Counted from the stretch's first letter, positions 8,111-17,598 are shown. The stretch is 64,000 nt of DNA from Bradyrhizobium betae (GCF_004123905.1 NZ_MZXW01000016.1:310001-374000); one strand, 5' to 3'. Program-made: numbers and translations. The notes: generated by a model from the letters alone, not told the origin.

Positions 8111-9417
8111 GTGCGGCCTTCGGCGTCAAGCTCAACAAGGTCAGGCATGACGGCGCGACTTATCGCATGCGCAAGGGCAATGTGCAGATCCCAGCCGAGC
8201 TCGAAGGCATCGTGGTCGGCGTGCATGGTCTCGACAATCGTCCGGTTGCCCAGCCGCACTTCCGCCGCAGGACAGCGAAGAAGGGTGCGACGGCGCGCGC
8301 GGGACAGGGCGGCAGCTTCTCGGTCGACCAGATCGCCCAGCTGTACAATTTCCCGGGTGGCGAGACCGGTGCCGGCCAGTGCATCGCCATCATCGAGCTC
8401 AACGACATCGACCAGAAGGGCCATCCGACGGGCGCCGGCTACAAGACGTCCGACCTGAAAACCTTCTTCAAGAAGGCCGGCATCCCGATGCCGCGGATCG
8501 CGCCTGCGAGCGTCGACGGCGGTGCCAACAAGCCCGGCCATTCCGACGCCGACGGCGAAGTGGTGCTCGACATCGAGGTCGCCGGTGCGATCGCGCCGGG
8601 CGCCAGGATCGTGATCTATTTCGCACCCAACACCACCAACGGCTTCATCGACGCGGTGAAAGCCGCGGTCCACGACACCGCGCGAAAGCCTTCGGTGATC
8701 TCGATCAGTTGGGGCGGGCCGGAAGATCCGGCGGGCTCGCAGCAATTCGTCGACGGCCTCAACGAGGCGATCCGCGACGCCGCCGCGATGGGCGTCACCG
8801 TCTGTGTCGCCTCCGGCGACAATGGCTCGGCCGACATGAGCGAGGACTGGGACGGCCGGCCACATGCCGACTTCCCCGCCTCGAGCCCGTTTGCGCTCGC
8901 CTGTGGCGGGACGAACCTGAAGGCCTCGAACGGTGCGATCACCGAAGTCGTCTGGAACGGCGGCCCGCAAGACGGTGCTGGTGGCGGCGGCGTCAGCATC
9001 GTATTCCCCCGACCGGCCTACCAGGCCCATGCGCATGTGCCGAAATCACCCTCGCACTCGGTCGGGCGCGGTGTGCCCGACGTCGCCGGCGATGCCGATC
9101 CTGCGACCGGCTACCAGATATTCCTCAACGGCGTCGGCATCACGATCGGCGGCACCAGCGCGGTGGCGCCACTGATGGCCGGGCTGATCGCCCGCATCAA
9201 CGAGGCCACGACCAAGAAGTTCGGCAAGACCGTCGGCTTCATCAACCCGCTGATCTACGCCTCGCATGCGCAAGGCGTGTTCCGCGACATCACGGTCGGC
9301 AATAACGACATCACCGGCAGCCTGCACGGCATGTACAAGGCCGGCTCCGGCTGGGACGCCTGCACCGGCCTCGGCGTCCCCAATGGTGCGGCGTTGCAGA
9401 ATTTGCTGGCGGCGTAA
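8107..9417 (+). CDS. Sedolisin/kumamolisin (S53) serine-carboxyl protease, with second half of its propeptide
   Basis: Sedolisins are acid-active Ser-Glu-Asp proteases. This 436-residue product begins with MSAAFGVKL, the middle of the propeptide, and completes it at GLDNRPVAQPHF. The catalytic domain has Glu151 and Asp155 in DGEVVLDIEV, Asp238 in ASGDNGS (oxyanion position) and Ser351 in GGTSAVAPLMAG. The Glu-to-Ser spacing of 200 residues equals that of kumamolisin, so the active site looks intact. No signal peptide is visible in either frame, so export would need another route. It is coupled to the upstream half-propeptide by an ATGA overlap. Confidence 0.88.
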   Translation: MSAAFGVKLNKVRHDGATYRMRKGNVQIPAELEGIVVGVHGLDNRPVAQPHFRRRTAKKGATARAGQGGSFSVDQIAQLYNFPGGETGAGQCIAIIELNDIDQKGHPTGAGYKTSDLKTFFKKAGIPMPRIAPASVDGGANKPGHSDADGEVVLDIEVAGAIAPGARIVIYFAPNTTNGFIDAVKAAVHDTARKPSVISISWGGPEDPAGSQQFVDGLNEAIRDAAAMGVTVCVASGDNGSADMSEDWDGRPHADFPASSPFALACGGTNLKASNGAITEVVWNGGPQDGAGGGGVSIVFPRPAYQAHAHVPKSPSHSVGRGVPDVAGDADPATGYQIFLNGVGITIGGTSAVAPLMAGLIARINEATTKKFGKTVGFINPLIYASHAQGVFRDITVGNNDITGSLHGMYKAGSGWDACTGLGVPNGAALQNLLAA

Positions 9418-9438
9418 GCCGGGCGAGGCTCTCTCCTC

Positions 9439-9525
9439 CGTCATTGCGAGGAGCTCTTGCGACGAAGCAATCCAGAGTCTCCCCGCGGAGGCAGACTGGA
9501 TTGCTTCGCTGCGCTCGCAATGACG
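9439..9525. repeat. Inverted repeat element, CGTCATTGCGAG type
   Basis: The ends CGTCATTGCGAGGAGC and GCGCTCGCAATGACG are near-complementary, and internal GAAGCAATCCAG pairs with CTGGATTGCTTC. This 87-bp unit is of a type scattered widely in Bradyrhizobium-like genomes (recalled, not searched). It sits between the convergent ends of the S53 protease and the MFS transporter. Confidence 0.75.
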
Positions 9526-9541
9526 CGTGGAGGGACCGCCG

Positions 9542-10954
9542 TCACACCGCATCCAGCGGCTTGCCCCGCACGTTCGGGCCGAACAGCGCCATTGCGATCA
9601 CCACGATCAGCATTGCCGCGGTGATCAGGCCGAACACGCCGGTGACGCCGGCCTCCTTCAGCATGTAGGCGACGATGAAGCCCGAGAACGTCGCGGAGAG
9701 CCGGCTCATCGAATAGACCAGACCGGAAGCCTGCGCCCGGATCTGGGTCGGAAACACCTCGGTCTGGTAGGCGTGATAGGCGTAGGACATCGTGGTGTTG
9801 CAGGCCGTCAGCAGCACGCCGCAGACGATCAGCAGCGCGGGCTCCGTCAATTGCGCGAATGCCATGCCGAAGATGATGATGGCGATGCAGGCGCCGGCGA
9901 TGATCCAGCGCCGCTCGAATCTATCGGCAAAGCTCGCGGCGAGCAGCGGCGCGATCGGATAGGCGAATGCGACGATGAAGGAATATTGCAGGCTCTTGGT
10001 GACGGTGATGCCCTTCTCCACCAGCAGCGTCGGCACCCAATTGGCAAACCCATAGAAACCGAACGCCTGGCAAAAATTGAACACCATGAACAGCACGACC
10101 AGCGAAAGGTAGGGCGGACGGAACAGATCGGCGAAGTTGACGCGCGCGACCTGTCGGACTTGAAGCGCAGGCGAGGTCGCGGGCCGTGAGCCGGCACCAC
10201 CGCTGGCGGCCTCCAGCGTGCCGAGGACGCGAAGCGCCTCCTCGTTGCGGCCGTGCCGCGCCAGCCAGAGCGGGCTCTCCGGCAGGAACAGGCGGAGCAC
10301 CCAGACGATCATGCTGGCGGCGGCGCCGATCAGAACCACCCAGCGCCAGCCTTCGACGCCATAAGGCGCGAGCGGCACCAGCCACCAGGCGAGAAAGGCG
10401 ACGACGGGAACGGCGATGAACATGATCGACTGGTTCACCGCGAAAGCGCGCCCGCGCATCCGGCTCGGCACCAACTCGGTGATATAGGCGTCGATGGTGA
10501 TGACCTCGACGCCGATGCCGATACCGGCGAGGAAGCGCCAGAACAATAAGCCTTCCGAAGAGGTCTGGCAGGCCATGATCACCGACGCCGCCGTGTAGCC
10601 GAGCAGGGCATAGGTGAAGATCGCGCGGCGTCCAAAACGGTCGGCGAGGAAGCCGAGGAAGAAGGTGCCGACGAACAAGCCGGCAAAGGTCGCGGCGACG
10701 AAGGCGCCGATGCCGGAGAAGCCGAAGAACGCCGTTGTCGTAGTGGAGAGCAATCCGCTGCGGCTCAGCCCCGGCGCGATATAGCCGGTCAGGAACAGAT
10801 CGTAGATCTCGAAGCAGCCGCCGAGCGAGAGCAGGATGACGAGGCGCCAGACGTAAGCTGTCCCCGGCATCGCCTCGAGCCGCCGCGAGATCTCGTCAGG
10901 CACGGACGGCGCAGCGTCGAGCTCAAAGCCTGTGTCGATGCCGACAACGCTCAT
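9542..10954 (-). CDS. MFS transporter, metabolite:H+ symporter type
   Basis: The 470-residue, 12-TM protein has the loop 2-3 motif GFLADRFGRRAIF, the first-helix EIYDLFLTGYIAPGL seen in NiaP-like and aromatic-acid symporters, and the central-loop motif PESPLWLARHGRNEEALRVL of the sugar-porter/MHS group. These suggest uptake of a small organic acid or vitamin-like compound by proton symport; the substrate is not readable. Its 5' side faces a 318-base gap that is mostly the palindrome at 11119-11241. Confidence 0.85.
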   Translation of the reverse strand: MSVVGIDTGFELDAAPSVPDEISRRLEAMPGTAYVWRLVILLSLGGCFEIYDLFLTGYIAPGLSRSGLLSTTTTAFFGFSGIGAFVAATFAGLFVGTFFLGFLADRFGRRAIFTYALLGYTAASVIMACQTSSEGLLFWRFLAGIGIGVEVITIDAYITELVPSRMRGRAFAVNQSIMFIAVPVVAFLAWWLVPLAPYGVEGWRWVVLIGAAASMIVWVLRLFLPESPLWLARHGRNEEALRVLGTLEAASGGAGSRPATSPALQVRQVARVNFADLFRPPYLSLVVLFMVFNFCQAFGFYGFANWVPTLLVEKGITVTKSLQYSFIVAFAYPIAPLLAASFADRFERRWIIAGACIAIIIFGMAFAQLTEPALLIVCGVLLTACNTTMSYAYHAYQTEVFPTQIRAQASGLVYSMSRLSATFSGFIVAYMLKEAGVTGVFGLITAAMLIVVIAMALFGPNVRGKPLDAV

Positions 10955-11118
10955 GATGTCCTCCCCGTGGCGCGCAGATCGCGCGCGTTTCCCGGCGGCT
11001 CATCTCTGTTGCTTGTCGCAAGCTCTGCCGGACCGCGCCATGTTGGCGGGTCAGGAGTGGAAATCCAGAAGAACATATCGATGGGAGCGTTCGAGATTTT
11101 CGAACTCGGAGTTGTTCT

Positions 11119-11241
11119 CCCTCTCCCCGTTCTTACGGGGAGAGGGCGGGGTGAGGGGCTCTGTCCGCGAGTCCGACTGTTGCCGTTTATGCGGAGGCAG
11201 CCCCTCACCCCAACCCTCTCCCCGTAAGAACGGGGCGAGGG
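11119..11241. repeat. Intergenic palindromic repeat, GAGAGG family, full-length copy
   Basis: This is the most symmetrical copy in the window. CCCTCTCCCCGTTCTTACGG on the left mirrors CCGTAAGAACGGGGCGAGGG on the right, with GGGGTGAGGGG and CCCCTCACCCC inside. The spacer CCGCGAGTCCGAC...GCGGAGGCAG matches the copy at 121-253. It fills most of the 318-base space between the MFS start (10954) and the LysR stop (11273). Nothing else recognisable lies there apart from the presumed MFS promoter. Confidence 0.75.
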
Positions 11242-11272
11242 GGCGCACTGCCGTCGCGGTGCGCACCGCAGC

Positions 11273-12205
11273 TCACCCCACCAGCTCCGCCTGCCAGCCG
11301 CCGCTCCGCACCTGCTCGGCGATCAGCGCCAGCATCAGGCGGCGCATCTCCTCCATCGCATACGTCATCGGGCGGTTGCGCAGGCGGCAGAGATAGAGCG
11401 TGCGGGTCAGCTTCGGCTCGATCACCTTGCGCGCGACCAGGCGGCCGGCCGCGAGTTCCTCCCGCGCGAACAATTTTGTCGCGATGGTGCAGCCGAGCCC
11501 TTCCACCAGCGCACCGGTCATGCCGGTGATCGAGTTGGCGTGCAGGATGGCGCCGCCTTCCAGCCGCTTGAGCAGAACCGGATCGTCCAGCAGCGCGCGC
11601 GAGGACAGGCCGAGGCCGTAACGCAGCAGGATCAACGGCAGCCGGCTCAGCTCCTCGAACCGGATCGGCGCCTTGCCCTTGCCGACCAGTTTTGGAATGC
11701 CGACGAGGAACATCTCTTCCTCGAGCACGGCTTCCGTGATCAGCTCCTTCTCCGACGGCGGATTGTAGACCAGCGCGAGATCGACGTTGGAGACCATCAA
11801 GTGCATCAGCGTCGCGCCGGACAGGCTCTCGGTGAGCGACAGCTTGAGCTTGGGATATTTGGTCAGCACGATGCGCATCAGCTCCACGCCAATCGCCTTG
11901 ACGCCCGAATTCGCCATGCCGATCGAGATCTCGCCGGCAATGACGCGGGCGCCCTCGCGCACTTCGGTCTCGGCCTCCGCCATCGCGCGCAGGATGATTC
12001 GCGCATGCTCGTAGAGTCTTTCGCCGGCGGCCGTCGGTTCCATGCCGCGCGACTTGCGCGCGAACAGGGGCGTTGCGAACTCGGCTTCTAGGTTCGAGAT
12101 ATGATGGCTCAGCGCGGACTGCGCGACATTGACCTGGTCGGCCGCGCGCGACAGGTTGCGCTGCTCGTAGACAGCGATGAAATAGCGGAGCTGGCGCGAA
12201 TCCAT
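11273..12205 (-). CDS. LysR-family transcriptional regulator
   Basis: The 310-residue product starts at ATG 12205. Its N-terminal winged HTH is typical (MDSRQLRYFIAVYEQRNLSRAAD ... AQSALSHHISNLE), followed by a periplasmic-binding-protein-like effector domain. It is transcribed away from the CoA-transferase/lyase pair, with 105 bases between, so it most likely controls that operon in response to its substrate. The frame remains open upstream to 13378, but that part is antisense to the CoA-transferase gene and is not coding. Confidence 0.92.
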   Translation of the reverse strand: MDSRQLRYFIAVYEQRNLSRAADQVNVAQSALSHHISNLEAEFATPLFARKSRGMEPTAAGERLYEHARIILRAMAEAETEVREGARVIAGEISIGMANSGVKAIGVELMRIVLTKYPKLKLSLTESLSGATLMHLMVSNVDLALVYNPPSEKELITEAVLEEEMFLVGIPKLVGKGKAPIRFEELSRLPLILLRYGLGLSSRALLDDPVLLKRLEGGAILHANSITGMTGALVEGLGCTIATKLFAREELAAGRLVARKVIEPKLTRTLYLCRLRNRPMTYAMEEMRRLMLALIAEQVRSGGWQAELVG

Positions 12206-12310
12206 GTGGGTCCAGCGTTCTAGAACTGCGAAGGTAATCTTCGACAGATTATATTTTTCAGAAGGCTTGTGAAGGCCTAGTCTTTTGGGCGAACGAACAG
12301 GGAGTGCCGC

Positions 12311-13489
12311 ATGACAGGGACCGGATTTCCGCTCGAAGGCGTGCGGGTCGTCGAGATGACCCACATGGTGATGGGGCCGACCTGCGGCATGATCCTGGCG
12401 CAGCTTGGCGCCGAGGTGATCAAGGTCGAGCCGCCCTCCGGCGACAAGACACGGAGTCTGGGCGGCATGGGAACGGCGTTCTTTCCGCTGTTCAACCGCG
12501 GTAAGCGCAGCGTGGTGCTCGATCTTGCGATGCCTGAAGATCGCGACACCATGCACCGGCTGCTCGAGACGGCCGACGTGTTTCTCGAGAATTTTCGCGA
12601 TGGCCAGCTCGACAAGCAGGGGCTTGGGCCTGAAGAATTGCGCCGCCTTCATCCGCATCTGATCGTCGCCGGCCACAAGGGCTTTCTGTCCGGCCCCTAT
12701 GAGCATCGCCCCGCGCTCGACGAGGTCGTGCAGATGATGTCGGGGCTCGCCGCCATGACCGGCACCAAGGAGAAGCCGCAGCGCGTCGGCTCGTCCGCCA
12801 ACGATATCATGGGCGGCATGTTCGGCGTGATCGCGATTCTGGCCGCGCTCTACCAGAAGCGCGGCGGCAAGCGCGACGGCGCCGACATCCGCATCGGCCT
12901 GTTCGAGAACTGCCTGTTCCTGGTCGCCCAGCACATGGTCGAGTACGAGATGACCGGCAACAAGCCGCGCTCGATGCCCGAGCGCGAGCACGCGTGGCCG
13001 ATCTACGACATCTTTGATGCCGCCGGCGATGGACGAATCTTCATTGGCGTCGTGACCGAGGGCCACTGGCAGAGCTTTTGCCGCGAGTTCGGCCTCGCGG
13101 ATCTCCTCGATGATCCCGCCTTGCGCACCACGACCGACCGCATCCTGGCGCGGCCGCGGATCATCCCGCGCGTGGCCGAGATCATCCGCCAGTGGAACGT
13201 CGCAGAGCTGTCGCAAAAGCTCGACGCGCTCAACATCTGCTTTTCGCCGATCAACCGGCCCGAGGATCTGCTCACCGACCCGCATGTGCTGCGGCCCGGC
13301 GGCCTCGTCACCAATATCACCGCTGATGGCAAACCATTCCATGTGCCGACGCTGCCACTCGAGTGGAATGGTAGCCACTTTGGTGAAGGCCTGAAGGTCG
13401 CGCCGCTCGGCGCCGATACATCTGCCGTTCGCGCCGAGATCGACAATAACAATGACATCACGTCAAAAGCCGCTGGGAGGCGCGCATGA
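12311..13489 (+). CDS. CaiB/BaiF-family (class III) CoA-transferase
   Basis: The 392-residue product has the family N-terminal motif GVRVVEMTHMVMGPTCGMIL, then GAEVIKVEPPSGD, NRGKRSVVLDL and ETADVFLENF. The position of the catalytic Asp is in PALDEVVQMMSG. It transfers CoA between organic acids. It overlaps the next gene, an HMG-CoA-lyase-type enzyme, by an ATGA, so the two probably work in sequence: activation of a 3-hydroxy-3-methyl acid to its CoA ester, then cleavage. The divergent LysR gene is the likely regulator. The exact acid is not determined. Confidence 0.88.
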   Translation: MTGTGFPLEGVRVVEMTHMVMGPTCGMILAQLGAEVIKVEPPSGDKTRSLGGMGTAFFPLFNRGKRSVVLDLAMPEDRDTMHRLLETADVFLENFRDGQLDKQGLGPEELRRLHPHLIVAGHKGFLSGPYEHRPALDEVVQMMSGLAAMTGTKEKPQRVGSSANDIMGGMFGVIAILAALYQKRGGKRDGADIRIGLFENCLFLVAQHMVEYEMTGNKPRSMPEREHAWPIYDIFDAAGDGRIFIGVVTEGHWQSFCREFGLADLLDDPALRTTTDRILARPRIIPRVAEIIRQWNVAELSQKLDALNICFSPINRPEDLLTDPHVLRPGGLVTNITADGKPFHVPTLPLEWNGSHFGEGLKVAPLGADTSAVRAEIDNNNDITSKAAGRRA

Positions 13490-14433
13490 GTCGGATCGAA
13501 CAGATTTATCCCGCGGACCGCGTTGCCTTGCGCGAAGTTGGCCTGCGCGACGGGCTCCAGCTCGTGAAGAAGTTTCCGTCAACCGAGGCCAAGCAGCGCT
13601 GGGTGCGCGAGGAATACGCCGCAGGCGTCAGGCATTTCGAGGTCGGCTCGTTCCTGCCGGCCAAAACCTTTCCGCAATTCGTCGACGTTCGCGATGTCGT
13701 CGCGACGGTCGCGCGCCTGCCCGGCGCCCATGGCATCGCGCTCGCACTCAACGAGCGCGGCGTCAACGAGGCCCTCGAATCCGGCGTCGGCGAAATCGCC
13801 TCGGTGGTTTCGGCCACCGAAGAGCACAGCCAGGCCAACGCCCATCGCTCGCGCGACTCCGCGATCGCCAATGTCAAGCGGCTCTGTGAGATGCGCGACG
13901 CCAGCGCCCACAAGCCGCTCGTGAACGCCGCGATCTCGATGGCGCTGGGCTGCTCGATCGCCGGCGCGGTCGACCCGAACGAGGTGCTGCGCCTCGTCGA
14001 CAAATGCCTCGCGGCCGGCGTTGATTTCGTCGCGATCGCCGATACCGTCGGCTATGCCGGGCCGAAGCAGGTCGCGGAGCTGACGCGCGCCGCGGTCAAG
14101 CTTTCAGGGTCGAAGCCGATCTGCATCCATCTCCACGACACCCGGGGCATGGGCATCGCCAATGCGTCCGCCGCGCTGGATGAGGGTGCGCGCATCCTCG
14201 ACGGTTCACTCGGCGGCCTCGGCGGCTGCCCCTTCGCCCCCGGCGCGACCGGCAACGTCGTGTTCGAGGATCTGGTGTTCCTGTGCGAGAGCAAGGGTTT
14301 TGCGACGGGGATCGATATGGAGAAGTTGATCGCGGTGCGATCGATCCTCAAGAGCGAGATGCCGAACGAAGCTCTCTATGGCGGCATGGCGCGGGCAGGC
14401 TTGCCGGCTGGGAGTGCGGCGAAGGCGGCGTGA
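13486..14433 (+). CDS. Hydroxymethylglutaryl-CoA lyase family protein
   Basis: This 315-residue TIM-barrel enzyme of the DRE-TIM metallolyase superfamily has REVGLRDGLQ (general base Arg and metal Asp), FVAIADTVGYAGP, CIHLHDTRGMGIANA (metal-binding His-x-His) and the signature loop GGLGGCPFAPGATGN, which contains the catalytic Cys of HMG-CoA lyases. The reaction cleaves HMG-CoA or a close homologue to acetyl-CoA and an acetoacetate-type product. Translational coupling to the CoA-transferase suggests a dedicated small catabolic route, not the leucine pathway, whose other genes are absent here. Confidence 0.88.
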   Translation: MSRIEQIYPADRVALREVGLRDGLQLVKKFPSTEAKQRWVREEYAAGVRHFEVGSFLPAKTFPQFVDVRDVVATVARLPGAHGIALALNERGVNEALESGVGEIASVVSATEEHSQANAHRSRDSAIANVKRLCEMRDASAHKPLVNAAISMALGCSIAGAVDPNEVLRLVDKCLAAGVDFVAIADTVGYAGPKQVAELTRAAVKLSGSKPICIHLHDTRGMGIANASAALDEGARILDGSLGGLGGCPFAPGATGNVVFEDLVFLCESKGFATGIDMEKLIAVRSILKSEMPNEALYGGMARAGLPAGSAAKAA

Positions 14434-14453
14434 TGTTAAAGCCTCAAATGTAG

Positions 14454-14592
14454 TTCTCGTGTCCCGGACGCGGCGCGGCATGAAATGACGCGACGCAGAG
14501 CCGGGACCCAGGAGCTTGCGCCAGCGGCGAGATGGCCCCGGCTCTGCAGCGCACCGCTGAAGAAGCGCTGCGCCGCGTCCGGAGCACGAGAA
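14454..14592. repeat. Inverted repeat element, CTCGTGTCCCGGACGCGGCGC type
   Basis: The left end TTCTCGTGTCCCGGACGCGG pairs with the right end CCGCGTCCGGAGCACGAGAA, and GCAGAGCCGGGACC pairs with GGCCCCGGCTCTGC inside. The cloverleaf-like 139-bp unit lies between the convergent ends of the lyase gene and nikR. Short frames inside it are not genes. Confidence 0.75.
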
Positions 14593-14600
14593 GCTAGTTG

Positions 14601-15047
14601 CTACTCATGCCGGTGCCCATGCTTCCGCGCCTTCGCCGGCTTGCCTTCCCCCGTCGGAATCATCACCACGCGCCCATAACGCACACCACGCTCCGCGATG
14701 ATGTGATCAGCAAAATGCTTGACCTCGTCGGCCGAGCCCTTCAGCGCCGTCATCTCCATGCAATTGTTCTCGTCGAGATGGACATGCAGCGTCGCCAGCG
14801 CGAGGTCGTGATGGCCGTGGAATTCCTGCACCAGGCGCTTTGAGAGATCGCGGGCGGCGTGGTCGTAGACATAGACGAGGCCGGCGACGCATTGGCCGGT
14901 CTGCGCGGTGTCTTCGGTGGATTGCTGCAGCCCGGCGCGGGCGAGGTCGCGGATGATCTCGGAGCGGTTCTGGTAGCCGCGCGCCTCGGCTGCGGCGTCG
15001 ATGTCCGCCAAAAGATCGTCCTCGATCGTGATCGTAATCCGCTGCAT
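14601..15047 (-). CDS. nikR: Nickel-responsive transcriptional regulator NikR
   Basis: This 148-residue protein has an N-terminal ribbon-helix-helix (MQRITITIEDDLLADID ... RSEIIRDLARAGL) and a C-terminal ACT-like nickel-sensing domain. The nickel ligand pattern is visible: His in FHGHHDL, His-x-His in LHVHLDENNC and the following Cys. NikR normally represses nickel uptake when nickel is abundant. No nik transport genes are in the window, so its targets lie elsewhere. The product ends in a His-rich tail (KHGHRHE). It lies downstream of copA on the same strand, 56 bases away. Confidence 0.93.
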   Translation of the reverse strand: MQRITITIEDDLLADIDAAAEARGYQNRSEIIRDLARAGLQQSTEDTAQTGQCVAGLVYVYDHAARDLSKRLVQEFHGHHDLALATLHVHLDENNCMEMTALKGSADEVKHFADHIIAERGVRYGRVVMIPTGEGKPAKARKHGHRHE

Positions 15048-15103
15048 CAGGTCCTCTCCGCACGTACGCCGAATGGACTTGTTTTACACGGATTTCGTCA
15101 TCC

Positions 15104-17557
15104 TCACAGCCGCGTCGCCCGCAGCCGCAGCGCATTCCCGACCACGCTCACCGAGGACAGCGCCATCGCGGCGGCCGCGATGATCGGCGACATCAGCACG
15201 CCGAAGGCGGGATAGAGGATGCCGGCGGCGATCGGAATGCCGGCGGCGTTGTAGATGAAGGCGAAGAACAAATTCTGCCGAATGTTGCTCATGGTCGCCT
15301 GCGACAGTTTTCGCGCACGGACGATGCCGGTGAGGTCGCCCTTGAGCAGGGTGACCCCGGCGCTCTCCATCGCGACATCCGTGCCGGTGCCCATGGCGAT
15401 GCCGACCTCGGCCGCCGCCAGCGCCGGGGCGTCGTTGACGCCGTCGCCGGCCATCGCGACACTGCGGCCGGCCTTTTGCAGTTTTGCGACCACCGCGCTC
15501 TTCTGGTCCGGCAGCACCTCGGCCTCGACGTCGGCGATGCCGAGCCGGCGCGCCACGGCCTCCGCCGTCGTGCGGTTGTCGCCGGTCAGCATGATCACTT
15601 TGATGCCCTCGGCCGCGAGCGCCTTCAGCGCCTCTGGCGTCGAGGCCTTGACCGGGTCGGCGATCGCGAACAGGCCGGCAAGTCGGCCATCGACGGCCAT
15701 GTTGATGACGGTGGCGCCATCGCCGCGCAGGCGTTCGGCCTCCGCGTCGAGCGCCTTCGTGTCGATCCCGATCGATGCAAAGTATCTGGCATTGCCGAGC
15801 ACGATGGTCTTGCCCTCGACCTTGCCGGTTGCGCCCTTGCCGGTCGGCGAATCGAACCCTTCGACCTGGCTGAGCGTGAGCTGCTTCTCCTTGGCCGCGC
15901 GCACGATGGCGTCAGCGAGCGGATGCTCGCTGGCGCGCTCGACGCTGGCGGCCAGACGAAGGATGTCGTCTTCGCCAAAGCCGGGCGCCGGCACGATCGC
16001 GACGACCTTTGGCTTGCCTTCGGTCAGCGTGCCGGTCTTGTCGACGACGAGCGTGTCGATCTTCTCCATCCGCTCCAGCGCCTCGGCGTTCTTGATCAGG
16101 ACGCCTGCCTGCGCGCCGCGGCCGACGCCGACCATGATCGACATCGGGGTCGCCAGGCCAAGCGCACAGGGGCAGGCGATGATCAGCACGCTGACGGCGG
16201 CGACGAGGCCGAAGGCCAGCCGCGGCTCGGGCCCGAACCAGGCCCAGGCGGCAAAGGCGGCGATGGCGATGACGATTACGGTCGGCACGAACCAGCCGGC
16301 GACCTGGTCGGCCAGCCGCTGGATCGGCGCCCGCGAGCGCTGCGCGTCCGCGACCATCTGCACGATCTGCGACAGCAGCGTCTCGCGCCCGACCTTGTCG
16401 GCGCGCATGATGAAGCTGCCGGACTGGTTGAGCGTGCCGGCGATCACCTTGGCGTCGACCTCTTTGGTCACCGGCATGGATTCGCCTGTCACGAGAGATT
16501 CGTCGAGCGAGGAGCGTCCTTCCAGAATGATGCCGTCAACCGGCACCTTCTCGCCGGGACGAACGCGCAAGCGGTCACCGGCGTGGAGCGTGTCGATCTC
16601 GACCTCGTGCTCGCTGCCGTCAGCATCGACGCGGCGCGCGGTTTTCGGCGCAAGTTGGAGCAGCGCCTTGATCGCGCCCGAGGTCGCATCGCGGGCGCGC
16701 AGCTCCAGCACCTGACCGAGCAGCACCAGCACGGTGATGACGGCGGCCGCCTCGAAATAGATGGCGACCGCACCTTCATGGCCGCGGAAGTTCGCAGGAA
16801 AGATCTGCGGTGCGATGGTGCCGATCAGGCTGTAGACATAGGCAACGCCGGTGCCCATCGCGATCAGCGTGAACATGTTGAGGTTGCGCGTCAGCAGTGA
16901 CTGCCAGCCGCGGACGAAGAACGGCCAGCCGGCCCAAACCACCACGGGCGTGGCGAAGACGAGCTGGATCCAGTTCGACAGCACGGGATCGATCCAGTTG
17001 TGCGGGCCGGCAAGATGTCCGCCCATCTCCAGCACCACCGCCGGCAGCGCCAGTGCACCGCCGATCCAGAACCGCCGCGTCATGTCCGCGAGCTCCGGAT
17101 TGGGCCCGGTCTCCAGGCTCGCGACCTCCGGCTCCAGCGCCATGCCGCAGATCGGGCAGTTGCCGGGTCCGATCTGGCGGATCTCCGGATGCATCGGGCA
17201 GGTGTAGATCGTGCCGGCGGGCACCTCCGGCTCGCTCGCCTTCTTGGCGAGATACTTTGCGGGATCGGCGGCGAACTTGGTGCGGCAGCCGGCCGAGCAG
17301 AAATGGAAGGTCTCGCTGTGATGGTCGAATCGATGTTTTGACGTCGCGGGATCGACCGTCATGCCGCAGACGGGATCGAGGACCTTTGCCGCCGCATCGC
17401 CGTGGTCATGATGATGGGCGTGGCCGCCATGATCGCCATGTCCGCCGCAGCAGGACGAAGCCGCAGGCTTGGCGACCGGCGCCGCGGCCTTGCTCGAACA
17501 GCCGCATCTGGATTGCGTGTTCCCATCGTGATGATGTTCGTGCTCTCCGTCGTTCAT
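15104..17557 (-). CDS. copA: Copper-translocating P1B-type ATPase with N-terminal YHS and metal-binding domains
   Basis: The 817-residue pump reads, in order: a His/Cys-rich head, a YHS domain ([11 protein letters not shown] ... [10 protein letters not shown]), a heavy-metal-binding motif (YTCPMHPEI ... CPICGMAL), eight TM helices, the CPC ion site in [12 protein letters not shown], the phosphorylation loop [13 protein letters not shown] in [12 protein letters not shown], and [11 protein letters not shown]. These features place it among Cu+-exporting ATPases. ATG 17557 is chosen because GGAG sits 7 bases upstream; a TTG at 17578 has no such site. It is divergent from csoR, with 50 bases between starts. 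Confidence 0.93.
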   Translation of the reverse strand: MNDGEHEHHHDGNTQSRCGCSSKAAAPVAKPAASSCCGGHGDHGGHAHHHDHGDAAAKVLDPVCGMTVDPATSKHRFDHHSETFHFCSAGCRTKFAADPAKYLAKKASEPEVPAGTIYTCPMHPEIRQIGPGNCPICGMALEPEVASLETGPNPELADMTRRFWIGGALALPAVVLEMGGHLAGPHNWIDPVLSNWIQLVFATPVVVWAGWPFFVRGWQSLLTRNLNMFTLIAMGTGVAYVYSLIGTIAPQIFPANFRGHEGAVAIYFEAAAVITVLVLLGQVLELRARDATSGAIKALLQLAPKTARRVDADGSEHEVEIDTLHAGDRLRVRPGEKVPVDGIILEGRSSLDESLVTGESMPVTKEVDAKVIAGTLNQSGSFIMRADKVGRETLLSQIVQMVADAQRSRAPIQRLADQVAGWFVPTVIVIAIAAFAAWAWFGPEPRLAFGLVAAVSVLIIACPCALGLATPMSIMVGVGRGAQAGVLIKNAEALERMEKIDTLVVDKTGTLTEGKPKVVAIVPAPGFGEDDILRLAASVERASEHPLADAIVRAAKEKQLTLSQVEGFDSPTGKGATGKVEGKTIVLGNARYFASIGIDTKALDAEAERLRGDGATVINMAVDGRLAGLFAIADPVKASTPEALKALAAEGIKVIMLTGDNRTTAEAVARRLGIADVEAEVLPDQKSAVVAKLQKAGRSVAMAGDGVNDAPALAAAEVGIAMGTGTDVAMESAGVTLLKGDLTGIVRARKLSQATMSNIRQNLFFAFIYNAAGIPIAAGILYPAFGVLMSPIIAAAAMALSSVSVVGNALRLRATRL

Positions 17558-17581
17558 TCCCGTGCTCCGGCCTTGCAATAG

Positions 17582-17598
17582 ATACCCTAGGGGGGTAT
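17582..17598. promoter_or_regulatory. CsoR operator between copA and csoR
   Basis: The 17-bp inverted repeat ATACCC-N5-GGGTAT lies midway between the two divergent start codons. It matches the G/C-tract pseudo-palindrome recognised by CsoR-type copper repressors. A single site would repress both genes and release them when Cu(I) binds CsoR. Confidence 0.8.

Noticed and set aside
6334..9417. A defined antiphage system made of nucleosidase and protease
   Set aside because: No sensor, STAND ATPase, TIR, reverse transcriptase or cyclic-nucleotide gene is adjacent; kept only as a low-confidence lead.
9439..9525. CRISPR-like repeat
   Set aside because: This is a single inverted-repeat unit with no array of evenly spaced direct repeats; none was found anywhere in the window.
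12206..13378. Long upstream extension of the LysR frame
   Set aside because: It is antisense to the CoA-transferase; the LysR domain begins exactly at ATG 12205.
14485..14679. 64-codon frame between the lyase gene and nikR
   Set aside because: It lies within the palindromic repeat 14454-14592 and runs antisense into nikR.
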